NCBI GenBank assembly: GCA_946414315.1
Contig: CAMKNZ010000001.1
Location: 62,001-126,000, forward strand
Origin: an uncultured Clostridia bacterium
GTDB taxonomy: Bacteria > Bacillota > Clostridia > Christensenellales > Aristaeellaceae
DNA length: 64,000 nt
Direction of reading: 5' to 3'
This document shows, in pieces, positions 32,510 through 39,703 of the stretch. A program made the translations under genes and the position numbers. The stretch's first letter is position 1; each line of letters opens with the position of its first letter. The notes beneath the pieces were generated by a model that did no database searches, was not told the origin of the DNA, and saw nothing but the letters and a program-made list of their open reading frames with translations.

Positions 32510-33061
32510 TCAGGCCTTGTTCAGGTTGAGTCCGGCTTTTTCCATTGCATATACGATAGCCGGAATCAGCACCAACTGAGCAATGATACCCGGGATCGCA
32601 GTGGTAATCGCGCCGGACAGAAACATGGCAAAAGTAAATCCATTCCCCTGCACACCGGCCAGAATCAGGCGGACAACGCCCCAGACCAACCGTCCGCAGA
32701 TCATTGCGATCAGCAGAGAAGCATAGATACCTGGGATTGTTTTCGGAAACTTCCGATAGAGAAATCCGGCCAAAGCGCCATAGGTTGCCAGTTCAAAAGC
32801 CATGGCAAGCGCTGTCGGGATCATGGGCGGCATGCCGAAGATCACAGAGCGGAGCAGCGGCGCGATAAATCCGACCGCCAGGCCCCAAGGCCAACCACAC
32901 AGGAAACCGCACAGAAGCACCGGAAGATGCATCGGGCAAAGCGCAGAACCGATCTGCGGAATCTGGCCCGTCAGAAAAGGCAGGACCAGGGCAAGCGCCA
33001 GGCAAAGCGCGGAGTAAGTCATCCTGCGCACCTGCAGGGAATTGGAAGAAGCGTTACTCAT
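32510..33061 (-). CDS. ECF transporter S component
   Basis: 183 residues, six TM segments, and no soluble domain. It has the hydrophobic pattern of energy-coupling-factor substrate-binding subunits (MTYSALCLALALVLPFL near the N-terminus; LCGFLCGWPWGLAVGFIAPLL in the middle). The shared ATPases and T subunit must be encoded elsewhere. The substrate is a vitamin or purine-like compound, not predictable from the sequence. It overlaps the DUF3842 gene end by 8 bases and precedes a kinase. Confidence 0.85.
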   Translation of the reverse strand: MSNASSNSLQVRRMTYSALCLALALVLPFLTGQIPQIGSALCPMHLPVLLCGFLCGWPWGLAVGFIAPLLRSVIFGMPPMIPTALAMAFELATYGALAGFLYRKFPKTIPGIYASLLIAMICGRLVWGVVRLILAGVQGNGFTFAMFLSGAITTAIPGIIAQLVLIPAIVYAMEKAGLNLNKA

Positions 33062-33476
33062 TCGTTTTCCTTTCCGTCAGTTGGCGGATGTGGTCCATTG
33101 CGTCAGCCAGAATGGCCGCGGAGCCCTTGGTTGTGCCGGCTACATAGGTATCGCACAGGTTCATGGGGATCAGTATCCGGTACGCGGTGCTGGAAGCCAC
33201 AGCGTTTGCCATGGCCGGTGAGATCTCTCCCAACATGGCATCCGCCATCGCGATCCCGATCGGTCCCACAATGATCTGTGCTTTCCGGCAGGCTGTGATG
33301 ACCGCGTTCTCCCCGGTCGCAAGATGATCGGCTGCATTAGCCTTCATCATATTGCCCGTGGCGATGCTGTTTGTTCCGACTGCTGTGATAACCGCTTCCG
33401 GGCAGATCTTCCGGATCTCCTCCACAAGCGACCTTCCCATCCGTCCTCCCTGACCGTCAATGATCAGTATATTCAC
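33054..33476 (-). CDS. DUF3842 family protein
   Basis: 140 residues from the GTG at 33476, which has AGGAGGGA 5 bases before it; the ORF-track start is far upstream with no site. The N-terminal IIDGQGGRMGRSLVEEI is a Rossmann-like glycine loop, and a second AIMxxxGPIGIAMADAM helix follows. The function of DUF3842 is unknown. It is translated with the S component and lies behind a leader with terminator, suggesting feedback control by a shared ligand. Confidence 0.82.
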   Translation of the reverse strand: MNILIIDGQGGRMGRSLVEEIRKICPEAVITAVGTNSIATGNMMKANAADHLATGENAVITACRKAQIIVGPIGIAMADAMLGEISPAMANAVASSTAYRILIPMNLCDTYVAGTTKGSAAILADAMDHIRQLTERKTNE

Positions 33477-33551
33477 GCTAATCCCTCCTGCCATTTGTTT
33501 TTCATCACATCTGTACAAGCGGAAACGCGTGATCCGCATGCTTCCATAAAC

Positions 33552-33673
33552 AAAAACGACTCCGGAGGCCGCCGTCAGACAGCCATCGGCACCTTCTGAT
33601 GCCGGATTTTCTGGAGTCGATCTTCTTTATGAAAGCGGGCCGCTTGTGCAAGCCATCGACAGCTTATGCTGAC
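33552..33673 (-). promoter_or_regulatory. Structured leader RNA with terminator, upstream of DUF3842
   Basis: About 120 bases after the promoter. Near the end CGACTCC pairs with GGAGTCG around an inner stem (GGCATC/GGTGCC), followed by GTTTTTG. Earlier bases contain two more arms. The layout fits a transcription-terminating riboswitch for the DUF3842-ECF-kinase genes. I do not recognise a TPP, THF, FMN, preQ1 or cobalamin consensus. Confidence 0.5.
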
Positions 33674-33679
33674 GCGGGT

Positions 33680-33708
33680 ATCATACCGGAATCAGGATGG
33701 AATGTCAA
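33680..33708 (-). promoter_or_regulatory. Sigma-A promoter of the DUF3842 unit
   Basis: TTGACA and TATGAT are 17 bases apart on the minus strand. It lies between the leader and the stop of the tandem GNAT gene. Confidence 0.8.
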
Positions 33709-33713
33709 CGATG

Positions 33714-34760
33714 TCATTTCAGGTGTATTTCCATATATCTCCGGTAGGTGCTGAACCCGACCGCTTCATAGAAGGCCAGAGCACCCCGGTTGAACGTCCA
33801 CATATTCAGTTCCAGCCGGCTGAAGCCCTGCTCCTTCGCCCAGTCCCGGATAAACCGGATCATTTCGCTGGCAGCGCCTTGCCGCCGGCTGTTTTCATCC
33901 ACGCCGAATTCGTCGATGTCCAGGAAGTCACGCTCGAACATAAAGGGGTTCTCCGGCCGGTTGATATGATTCAGCACCGCGAACCCGCAGACTTTCCCTT
34001 CAATCTCTGCCACCACGATCTGCTGGTTCGGATCCTTCCAGATGGTAAAGAGATGATCCCGCAGTTCGTCGCAGAAGCCGGGCTTGAATGTTTCGGACCG
34101 TCCGGCAACATGCAGGTCGTTCACCTGTCTGCGCAGCTCGTTGACCCGGGGCAGATCCTCTTCCCGGGCAAAGCGGACCGTAACCGGACCCTTTTCACGA
34201 GCCGGCTTCGGCGTCCGGTCGCTCCGCAGCAGGGCATAGCAGGCAGTATCGCAGATGCCCTGGTTGTTCTTCCCGCCGCCCCGGCGGACGCCTTCTTTCC
34301 TCAGTCCGGCCTTTTCCATGACCCGGCCGGAGTTGGGATTGTTCACGTCATGCCCGGCGCAGATCCGGTCGATGCCGGCAGTATCAAACAGATAATCCAC
34401 CACAGCGCGCAGGGCTTCCGGCATGATCCCCTGTCCCCACCAGGCCCGGCCCATGCAGTATCCGATCTCGGCTTCCCCGATGGCTTCCTCCAGCCGGACC
34501 ACCGCGATGTTGCCGATGACGCGGCCGGTTTCTTTTAATTCAATGGCCCACTGGAAAAAGCCGCCGTCATCGTAATAAGAGATCCAGGTGTTGAGTATCC
34601 TGCGGGTCACGTCGATGCTCGAATGGGCCGGCCAGGTCAGGAACTTTGTCACTTCCGGATCCGACGCCCAGTTATTGAACATATCCTCCGCGTCCTCGAT
34701 CCGGTATCGCCTGAGGATCAGTCTGTGGGTCTCGATACGCTGCGTTCCGGTCTTGTTCAT
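33714..34760 (-). CDS. Tandem GNAT-domain acetyltransferase (RimJ-like plus GNAT)
   Basis: 348 residues from the ATG at 34760 (AAAGGA about 10 bases before); the ORF-track start crosses the terminator and leader ORF. Domain 1 (about 5-170) is RimJ/RimL-like: RIETHRLILRRYRIEDAEDM, then GRAWWGQGIMPEALRAVV and NPNSGRVMEKAGL. Domain 2 (about 190-345) has ENSRRQGAASEMIRFI and ends ALAFYEAVGFSTY. It is the only gene after leader ORF 2 and its terminator. The acceptor is unknown; antibiotic or peptide acetylation are possible. Confidence 0.85.
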   Translation of the reverse strand: MNKTGTQRIETHRLILRRYRIEDAEDMFNNWASDPEVTKFLTWPAHSSIDVTRRILNTWISYYDDGGFFQWAIELKETGRVIGNIAVVRLEEAIGEAEIGYCMGRAWWGQGIMPEALRAVVDYLFDTAGIDRICAGHDVNNPNSGRVMEKAGLRKEGVRRGGGKNNQGICDTACYALLRSDRTPKPAREKGPVTVRFAREEDLPRVNELRRQVNDLHVAGRSETFKPGFCDELRDHLFTIWKDPNQQIVVAEIEGKVCGFAVLNHINRPENPFMFERDFLDIDEFGVDENSRRQGAASEMIRFIRDWAKEQGFSRLELNMWTFNRGALAFYEAVGFSTYRRYMEIHLK

Positions 34761-34780
34761 GGGGGTCACCATCCTTTTCT

Positions 34781-34824
34781 GAAAATAAAAACGATCACTG
34801 ATCCGTCGAGCGGTCAGTGATCGT
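34781..34824 (-). terminator. Terminator/attenuator after leader ORF 2
   Basis: ACGATCACTGA pairs perfectly with TCAGTGATCGT (11 bp, 12-nt loop), then TTTTATTTTC on the minus strand, just before the tandem GNAT start. Confidence 0.8.
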
Positions 34825-34852
34825 CTGATAACCTGGTTTATCCGGACGTTCT

Positions 34853-34945
34853 TCAGCTCTTCGGATGGCTGCACGTGAAACGATAACCGTAAGCATAACC
34901 GGCTTCGGCCATCATGTTCATGGAATGCATCATGTACAGCGCCAT
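34853..34945 (-). CDS. Short leader ORF 2 (30 codons, ends HPKS)
   Basis: Absent from the ORF track. It has a consensus promoter, AAAGGAG about 9 bases before the ATG, and ends with HPKS followed at once by a stop. It is rich in Met and Tyr. As in leader ORF 1, bases beside the start (AGCTCTTC) are complementary to bases at the end (GAAGAGCT), and both elements share CATCCGAAGAGC. A strong terminator and a modifying-enzyme gene follow. It may be a leader peptide or a structured RNA. Confidence 0.45.
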   Translation of the reverse strand: MALYMMHSMNMMAEAGYAYGYRFTCSHPKS

Positions 34946-34977
34946 GGGAAGAGCTCCTTTCCGGAAAGATTGGTGTG

Positions 34978-35006
34978 AGTATACTCCGGAAAGGACGCTT
35001 CGTCAA
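34978..35006 (-). promoter_or_regulatory. Sigma-A promoter of leader ORF 2
   Basis: TTGACG and TATACT are 17 bases apart on the minus strand, about 30 bases before the short ORF. Confidence 0.75.
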
Positions 35007-35013
35007 GCAGGAT

Positions 35014-35844
35014 TTATGCCTTGTTCAGCGGGACCCAGATGTACACTTTGCTGTCAGACGAGCCTTCTTCCGGAGGCAGGTAGACTTCAATGTCATATTC
35101 CCCGGCCAGCGTGTATCCCTGAAGCGCCGGCAGCCATTCCGTCCAGATCTTTGTGTTGGTGTCCTGCAGCGTTTTAAGCGTGCAGGGGAACTGCGCCCAC
35201 AGGCTTCCGGGAATCATCCGGGTCTCACAGCCTTCCGGGATCTCGTCCCAGGGCCTGTAAAGATCGGCGATCCAGTAGTCGAATTCCTTCCCTTCGCATC
35301 CGATGCAGACCCCGAAGGTGCCCATGATCGGGCGGTTCTCCCCCTGTGCAAGCCATTCGTTCCAGAATTTCGGAACCTCCTGGTAGCTGGTATCGGAATT
35401 GAACGGCCTTTTCACGCCGACAATCGTGAACGGTGCTTTCTCAACAATACGGTAATCCATCATACTTCCACCCTCCAGTGATATCTTGATGTGCAGCGGC
35501 GCGAGTGACTTCAGCAGAGCGCCCGGCTCCCGGGCTCTGGACGGCGACACCCCGTGGAACCGCAGGAAAGCCTTCGTGAAGCTGTCCGGAGAGTCGTAGC
35601 CGTATTTGACCGCCACGTCGATCACTTTTGCTTCCGTTCTGGCCAGTTCCTGGGCCGCCAGCGTCATCCTGCGCGCACGGATATAATCGCCGGCGGTCAT
35701 CCCGCACAAGGCCCCGAAGATGCGCTGATAATAAAAGGGAGACAGCGCGGCTTTTGCTGAGATCTCTTCAATATCCAGCTCATCCGCCAGATGCTGTTCG
35801 ATATAGTCGATCGAACGCTGAATCCCTTCAACCCAGCCCTGCAT
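35014..35844 (-). CDS. AraC-family regulator with GyrI-like effector domain
   Basis: 276 residues from the ATG at 35844, with AAGGAG 8 bases before; the ORF-track GTG lies on that site. N-terminal double HTH (ELDIEEISAKAALSPFYYQRIF and IDVAVKYGYDSPDSFTKAF) and a C-terminal GyrI/SoxS-like ligand domain of about 150 residues. This is the Rob/BmrR-like plan of regulators that sense hydrophobic or cationic compounds. The next gene upstream is a MerR gene. Its target is unknown. Confidence 0.88.
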   Translation of the reverse strand: MQGWVEGIQRSIDYIEQHLADELDIEEISAKAALSPFYYQRIFGALCGMTAGDYIRARRMTLAAQELARTEAKVIDVAVKYGYDSPDSFTKAFLRFHGVSPSRAREPGALLKSLAPLHIKISLEGGSMMDYRIVEKAPFTIVGVKRPFNSDTSYQEVPKFWNEWLAQGENRPIMGTFGVCIGCEGKEFDYWIADLYRPWDEIPEGCETRMIPGSLWAQFPCTLKTLQDTNTKIWTEWLPALQGYTLAGEYDIEVYLPPEEGSSDSKVYIWVPLNKA

Positions 35845-35890
35845 TCCGTTCACTCCTTTCACTGCGTTGTCAGTATATCAGCCCCTGCAG

Positions 35891-35928
35891 AAAAACACCC
35901 GACATTCTGTGCTCACAGAAGACGGGTG
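35891..35928 (-). terminator. Terminator after the MerR gene
   Basis: CACCCG and CGGGTG flank an inner stem (CTTCTGTG/CACAGAA), with TTTTTC following on the minus strand. Confidence 0.75.
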
Positions 35929-35937
35929 CTGTTGAAC

Positions 35938-36324
35938 TTATTTCTTTTCGGCTTTTCCTTCTTCATAGGCCCGGAGCTTCTCGGAAAAGAAGTTCAGTTT
36001 CCAGGTAACCTTGTCCAGATGTTTCTGCATCTCCTCCATCCGCTCCAGTACCCGTTCCCGGTGTTCCCGAAGCAGTTCCACCCGCTCCTTCAGGGTATGG
36101 TCGCCCTCATGGGTCAGCTGGACAAAGCGGGCGATTTCCTGGATGGACATACCGGTGTTTTTCAGGCAGCAGATGAGGCTCAGCCGTTCCAGGTCTTCAT
36201 CCGTATACTGGCGGAAACCGCCCTGGGTGCGCTCCACGCCGGAGAGCAGTCCCTCTTTTTCATAATACCGGAGCGTATGCGCGGTCAGCCCGGTCTTTTT
36301 GCTTACTTCCTGGATCGTATACAT
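35938..36324 (-). CDS. MerR-family transcriptional regulator
   Basis: 128 residues: winged helix with YTIQEVSKKTGLTAHTLRYYEKEGLL, RTQGGFRQYTDEDLERL and a long dimerisation helix (about 75-115) ending in a basic tail. No conserved Cys pair for metal sensing is present, so it resembles the redox or aldehyde-responding NmlR/AdhR group. Between it and the divergent isomerase gene lies a dyad (CTTGGATTGAACTCTAAAG). A very similar dyad precedes the alcohol dehydrogenase gene 2 kb away. Confidence 0.88.
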   Translation of the reverse strand: MYTIQEVSKKTGLTAHTLRYYEKEGLLSGVERTQGGFRQYTDEDLERLSLICCLKNTGMSIQEIARFVQLTHEGDHTLKERVELLREHRERVLERMEEMQKHLDKVTWKLNFFSEKLRAYEEGKAEKK

Positions 36325-36457
36325 GGTGAACCTCCGTCCATTAACTTGGATTGAACTCTAAAGAGCAGGAAAATATTACCTGAAATCAAAAGGCCTGTCA
36401 ATTCGGATTGGCTCTTTCCGGATCGATCCGCATCCTGTATAATCGTGCCGGAGGCGA

Positions 36458-37285
36458 ATGAAGATGATCCAGTATGGGATGCCGACCCTGATCGAAAACC
36501 GCACGCTGCAGGAGAACATCGATCTGTGCAGCCGGCTCGGTCTGCGCTTTATCGAACTGAATATGAACTTTCCCGAATACCAGGTGGACCGGCTGGAAAA
36601 AACCGATCTGTTTCTGGACGCGGCGGATGCCGCGGGGATTTATTACACCATCCACCTGGATGAGAACCTGAACATCGCGGACTTCAACCGGCTCGTCACG
36701 GACGCCTATCTGGAAACCGTGCGGCGGACCATTGAAGTGGCGAAGCAGCTGCTCCCTCTCCGGGACAAATACGGCGACGCTTCGCAGCCGCTGACGATCA
36801 ATATGCATATGCACCACGGGATCTTTATCACCCTGCCGGACCGGAAAGTGCAGATGTATGACCGGGATAAGGACCGGTATCTGGAGGACTGCCGCCGCTT
36901 CCGCGACCTGTGCGGCAGCTGGATCGGAGACGCTCCGGTCCTGATCGCCGTGGAGAATACAGACGGTTTTCGGGGCTATGAGCAGGAAGCGATCGACCTG
37001 TTTCTGAAAAGCCCGTATTTCGGTCTTACCTGGGACATCGGCCATTCCAAAGCGGTTGGCGAAAAGGATGTACCCTTCATCCTGGCCCGTCAGGACCGGC
37101 TGGTCCATTTCCATATCCATGACGGCACAGAACAGCCGCCCCGCAACCATCTGGCGCTGGGCGACGGGGAAATCGACCTGGCTGACCGGCTGGCACTGGC
37201 GGAAAGCCGCCATTGCCGGTGCGTACTGGAAACCAAGACGATCGAAGCCCTGACCCGCTCTGTCGGATGGCTTGCAGATCGGTAA
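36458..37285 (+). CDS. Sugar phosphate isomerase/epimerase-like TIM barrel protein
   Basis: 275 residues of the AP endonuclease 2/xylose isomerase-like fold. Metal-binding residues of the family are spread along the chain: NMHMHH, VENTDGF, WDIGHSK and VHFHIHD. An early FIELNMNFPE strand and a last LETKT strand fit. Members act on inositol or hexose derivatives. It starts after GGAGG and ends before a strong bidirectional terminator, as a single plus-strand gene divergent from MerR. Confidence 0.85.
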   Translation: MKMIQYGMPTLIENRTLQENIDLCSRLGLRFIELNMNFPEYQVDRLEKTDLFLDAADAAGIYYTIHLDENLNIADFNRLVTDAYLETVRRTIEVAKQLLPLRDKYGDASQPLTINMHMHHGIFITLPDRKVQMYDRDKDRYLEDCRRFRDLCGSWIGDAPVLIAVENTDGFRGYEQEAIDLFLKSPYFGLTWDIGHSKAVGEKDVPFILARQDRLVHFHIHDGTEQPPRNHLALGDGEIDLADRLALAESRHCRCVLETKTIEALTRSVGWLADR

Positions 37286-37304
37286 ATGATAAAACGTTCA
37301 TCAG

Positions 37305-37329
37305 ACGGGCGCCCCGAGGCGCCCGTTTT
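37305..37329. terminator. Bidirectional intrinsic terminator
   Basis: ACGGGCGCC pairs with GGCGCCCGT (9 bp, 4-nt loop) and is followed by TTTTG on the plus strand. It lies between convergent genes. Confidence 0.8.
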
Positions 37330-37341
37330 GCTGCGCTCTTC

Positions 37342-38310
37342 TCAGTATCCGATGGCGTTCAGGATCCGGTCCGTCACCCGGGCGGTCATCAGGCTGAATT
37401 CCTTGCTCACGTGCGGTTTTTCTCCGTACAGGATGCACCGGCTCAGCTGCTCCGTCTCCAGGGAATAGTTGTTCGGCGCGCTGACGGTTTTTGTCTCCGC
37501 CACGCCGTTCCGGATAATTGTATACGGAATCTCTCCGCACTGGTTGAACTCCACGGGCGAAATGATCTTTCCTTCCGTTCCGAAAGTGCAGAAACTGTCC
37601 TGCCGTCCCGGGATCAGCAGCATCCCGCAGTCGATCTTCGCCGCCGTGCCGTTGTTGTAAGTCAGGAGCGCCGAGGTGAACAGATCGATCTGTTTTTCCG
37701 AGAACTGTGCCACCGCCTTCACGTCATCCGGTTCCTTTCCAAGCATCCACAGCGCCATGCTCAGGGGATAGCATCCCAGGTCGTAGAAAGCGCCGCCGCC
37801 GGTTTCCTTCTTCAGGCGGATGTCCGTATCCGGCCTGCGGCCGGTTACAAACTCGGATTCAAAATACCGGACCTCCCCGATCACACCGGCGTCCAGTTCC
37901 GCTTTGACGGCTTTGACAAAGGGGCTGTGCAGATAGGCGAAGGCTTCCATCAGCAGGACGCCGTTTTCCTCCGCGGCGGCAAACATCTCTTTTACCTGCG
38001 CTTCGCACAGCGCCAGCGGTTTTTCGCACAGGACATGTTTCTTCGCCTTCAGGGCTTTGACGGTCCATTCGCAGTGGATATCGTTGGGCAGGGGGATATA
38101 GACCGCCTGCACTTCCGGATCGGCCAGCAGTTCATCATAGCTGCCGTACGCCTTCTGAAAGCCGAACTCCTCCTGATAGCTTTTTGCCTTTTCGATCCTG
38201 CGTCCGGCGATTGCATACCGCTCGCAGTGTTCCGCCAGTATCATGCCGGGAATCGTCTGTCCCCGGGCGATATCTGCTGTTCCCAGCACACCCCATTTCA
38301 CTTTTTCCAT
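37342..38310 (-). CDS. Gfo/Idh/MocA-family NAD(P)-dependent oxidoreductase
   Basis: 322 residues from the ATG at 38310 (GGGAG 8 bases before). Rossmann motif WGVLGTADIARGQTIPG, then VYIPLPNDIHCEW and HVLCEKPLAL with the catalytic Lys of the family, and a C-terminal alpha/beta domain with GGGAFYDLGCYPLSMALWMLG. Members oxidise or reduce sugars and inositols, and the TIM barrel isomerase next door may share the pathway. Start is divergent from the alcohol dehydrogenase. Confidence 0.9.
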   Translation of the reverse strand: MEKVKWGVLGTADIARGQTIPGMILAEHCERYAIAGRRIEKAKSYQEEFGFQKAYGSYDELLADPEVQAVYIPLPNDIHCEWTVKALKAKKHVLCEKPLALCEAQVKEMFAAAEENGVLLMEAFAYLHSPFVKAVKAELDAGVIGEVRYFESEFVTGRRPDTDIRLKKETGGGAFYDLGCYPLSMALWMLGKEPDDVKAVAQFSEKQIDLFTSALLTYNNGTAAKIDCGMLLIPGRQDSFCTFGTEGKIISPVEFNQCGEIPYTIIRNGVAETKTVSAPNNYSLETEQLSRCILYGEKPHVSKEFSLMTARVTDRILNAIGY

Positions 38311-38393
38311 ACCGGTTCTCCCTTCTTTTCTGATCACGGATCATTTTTCGTCATTCTTTGCGAATTTTGTACGGACTTTTTTGCTTTTGACTA

Positions 38394-38424
38394 TTGACTT
38401 AGAGTTAACTTTAAGGATTATCAT
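38394..38424 (+). promoter_or_regulatory. MerR-type promoter with 19-base spacer
   Basis: TTGACT and TATCAT are 19 bases apart, and the spacer holds the dyad CTTAGAGTTAACTTTAAG. A 19-base spacer with a dyad between the boxes is the mark of MerR-activated promoters. It faces the alcohol dehydrogenase gene. Confidence 0.65.
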
Positions 38425-38490
38425 CATTATAACCGATGTAATCAATAGTGTCAATCGCCCCGAAAAGGCGTCAGGAAAGGATGGTCGATC

Positions 38491-39666
38491 ATGGATAACT
38501 TTATGTTTTATTCCCCCACCTGTTTTGTCTTCGGCAAAGATGCAGAAAACCAGGCCGGCGCGCTGGTCAGGCGCTTCGGCGGCACCCGGGTGCTGATCCA
38601 CTATGGCGGCGGCAGTGCGGTGCGTTCCGGGCTGATCGACCGGGTGCAGGCCTCCCTGAAAGCCGAAGGACTTCCCTGTTTCCTGCTGGGCGGCGTCAAA
38701 CCCAATCCGCGCAGCGGTCTGGTCTATGAAGGGATCAATCTGTGCCGGAAGGAAAAAATCGATTTTATCCTCGCCGTAGGCGGCGGCAGTTCCATTGACT
38801 CCGCCAAGGCCATCGCGGCCGGTACCGTCTATGACGGCGATTTCTGGGATTTCTACAGCGGAAAGCGCATTGAGGAAGCGCTTCCGGTCGGCACGGTGCT
38901 GACCATCGCCGCCGCGGGCAGCGAAGGCAGCCCGGACAGCGTGATCACCCGGGAGGACGGCATGTTCAAGCGCGGCGCCAGCGGTGACGCGATCCGGCCG
39001 AAGTTCTCCATCCTGAACCCGGCCCTGACCCAGACACTACCCGCCTTCCAGACCGCTGCCGGCATTACGGACATCATGGCCCACCTGTATGAGCGGTATC
39101 TGACCAACACAAAAGAGGTGGAGGTCACCGACCGCCTGATTGAGGCCCTGCTCCTGACCATGATCCATGAAGGTCCCCGCGTCATCGCCAATCCGGACAA
39201 CTACGAAGCCCGGGCGAATATCATGTGGGCCGGCATGATGGCGCACAATAATTCCTGCGGCGTCGGCCGGAGCCAGGACTGGAACAGCCATAATATCGAG
39301 CATGAACTTTCCGCCCTGTATGACTGCGCCCATGGCGCAGGCCTGGCGGTCACCCTGCCCGCGGTCTTCGCCTATGTCATGAAGCACGACGTCATGCGCT
39401 TCGCCCAGGTTGCCGTTCGGGTCTGGGGCTGCCAGATGGACTTTGCCAATCCGGAAGCAACCGCCCGTGAAGGTATCAAAAAGCTGCAGCAGTTCTTCAT
39501 CTCCATCGGCATGCCCCGGAATTTCGCGGAACTCGGCGCGAAGGAAGAAGACATCCCGGCGCTGGTCAAGTCCCTCTGTTGGGGCGACGGCCGCCAGGGC
39601 AGCATCTCCGGTTTCGTGACCCTGAATGAGGATGACTGCGCAAAGATCTATCAGCTGATGGTCTGA
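38491..39666 (+). CDS. Iron-containing alcohol dehydrogenase (YqhD/BdhA-like)
   Basis: 391 residues. The NAD(P) loop is GGGSSIDSAKAIAAG, and the metal ligands fit the pattern Asp in TDIMAHL, His in the same helix, His in WNSHNIEHEL and His in DCAHGAGLAV. The family reduces aldehydes to alcohols, often to detoxify aldehydes. It leads a plus-strand operon of exporter and hydrolase genes from a MerR-type promoter, which fits induction by reactive carbonyls. Confidence 0.93.
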   Translation: MDNFMFYSPTCFVFGKDAENQAGALVRRFGGTRVLIHYGGGSAVRSGLIDRVQASLKAEGLPCFLLGGVKPNPRSGLVYEGINLCRKEKIDFILAVGGGSSIDSAKAIAAGTVYDGDFWDFYSGKRIEEALPVGTVLTIAAAGSEGSPDSVITREDGMFKRGASGDAIRPKFSILNPALTQTLPAFQTAAGITDIMAHLYERYLTNTKEVEVTDRLIEALLLTMIHEGPRVIANPDNYEARANIMWAGMMAHNNSCGVGRSQDWNSHNIEHELSALYDCAHGAGLAVTLPAVFAYVMKHDVMRFAQVAVRVWGCQMDFANPEATAREGIKKLQQFFISIGMPRNFAELGAKEEDIPALVKSLCWGDGRQGSISGFVTLNEDDCAKIYQLMV

Positions 39667-39703
39667 CCTTACCGTATCACGATGCAAAGGACATCAATGC
39701 TTT

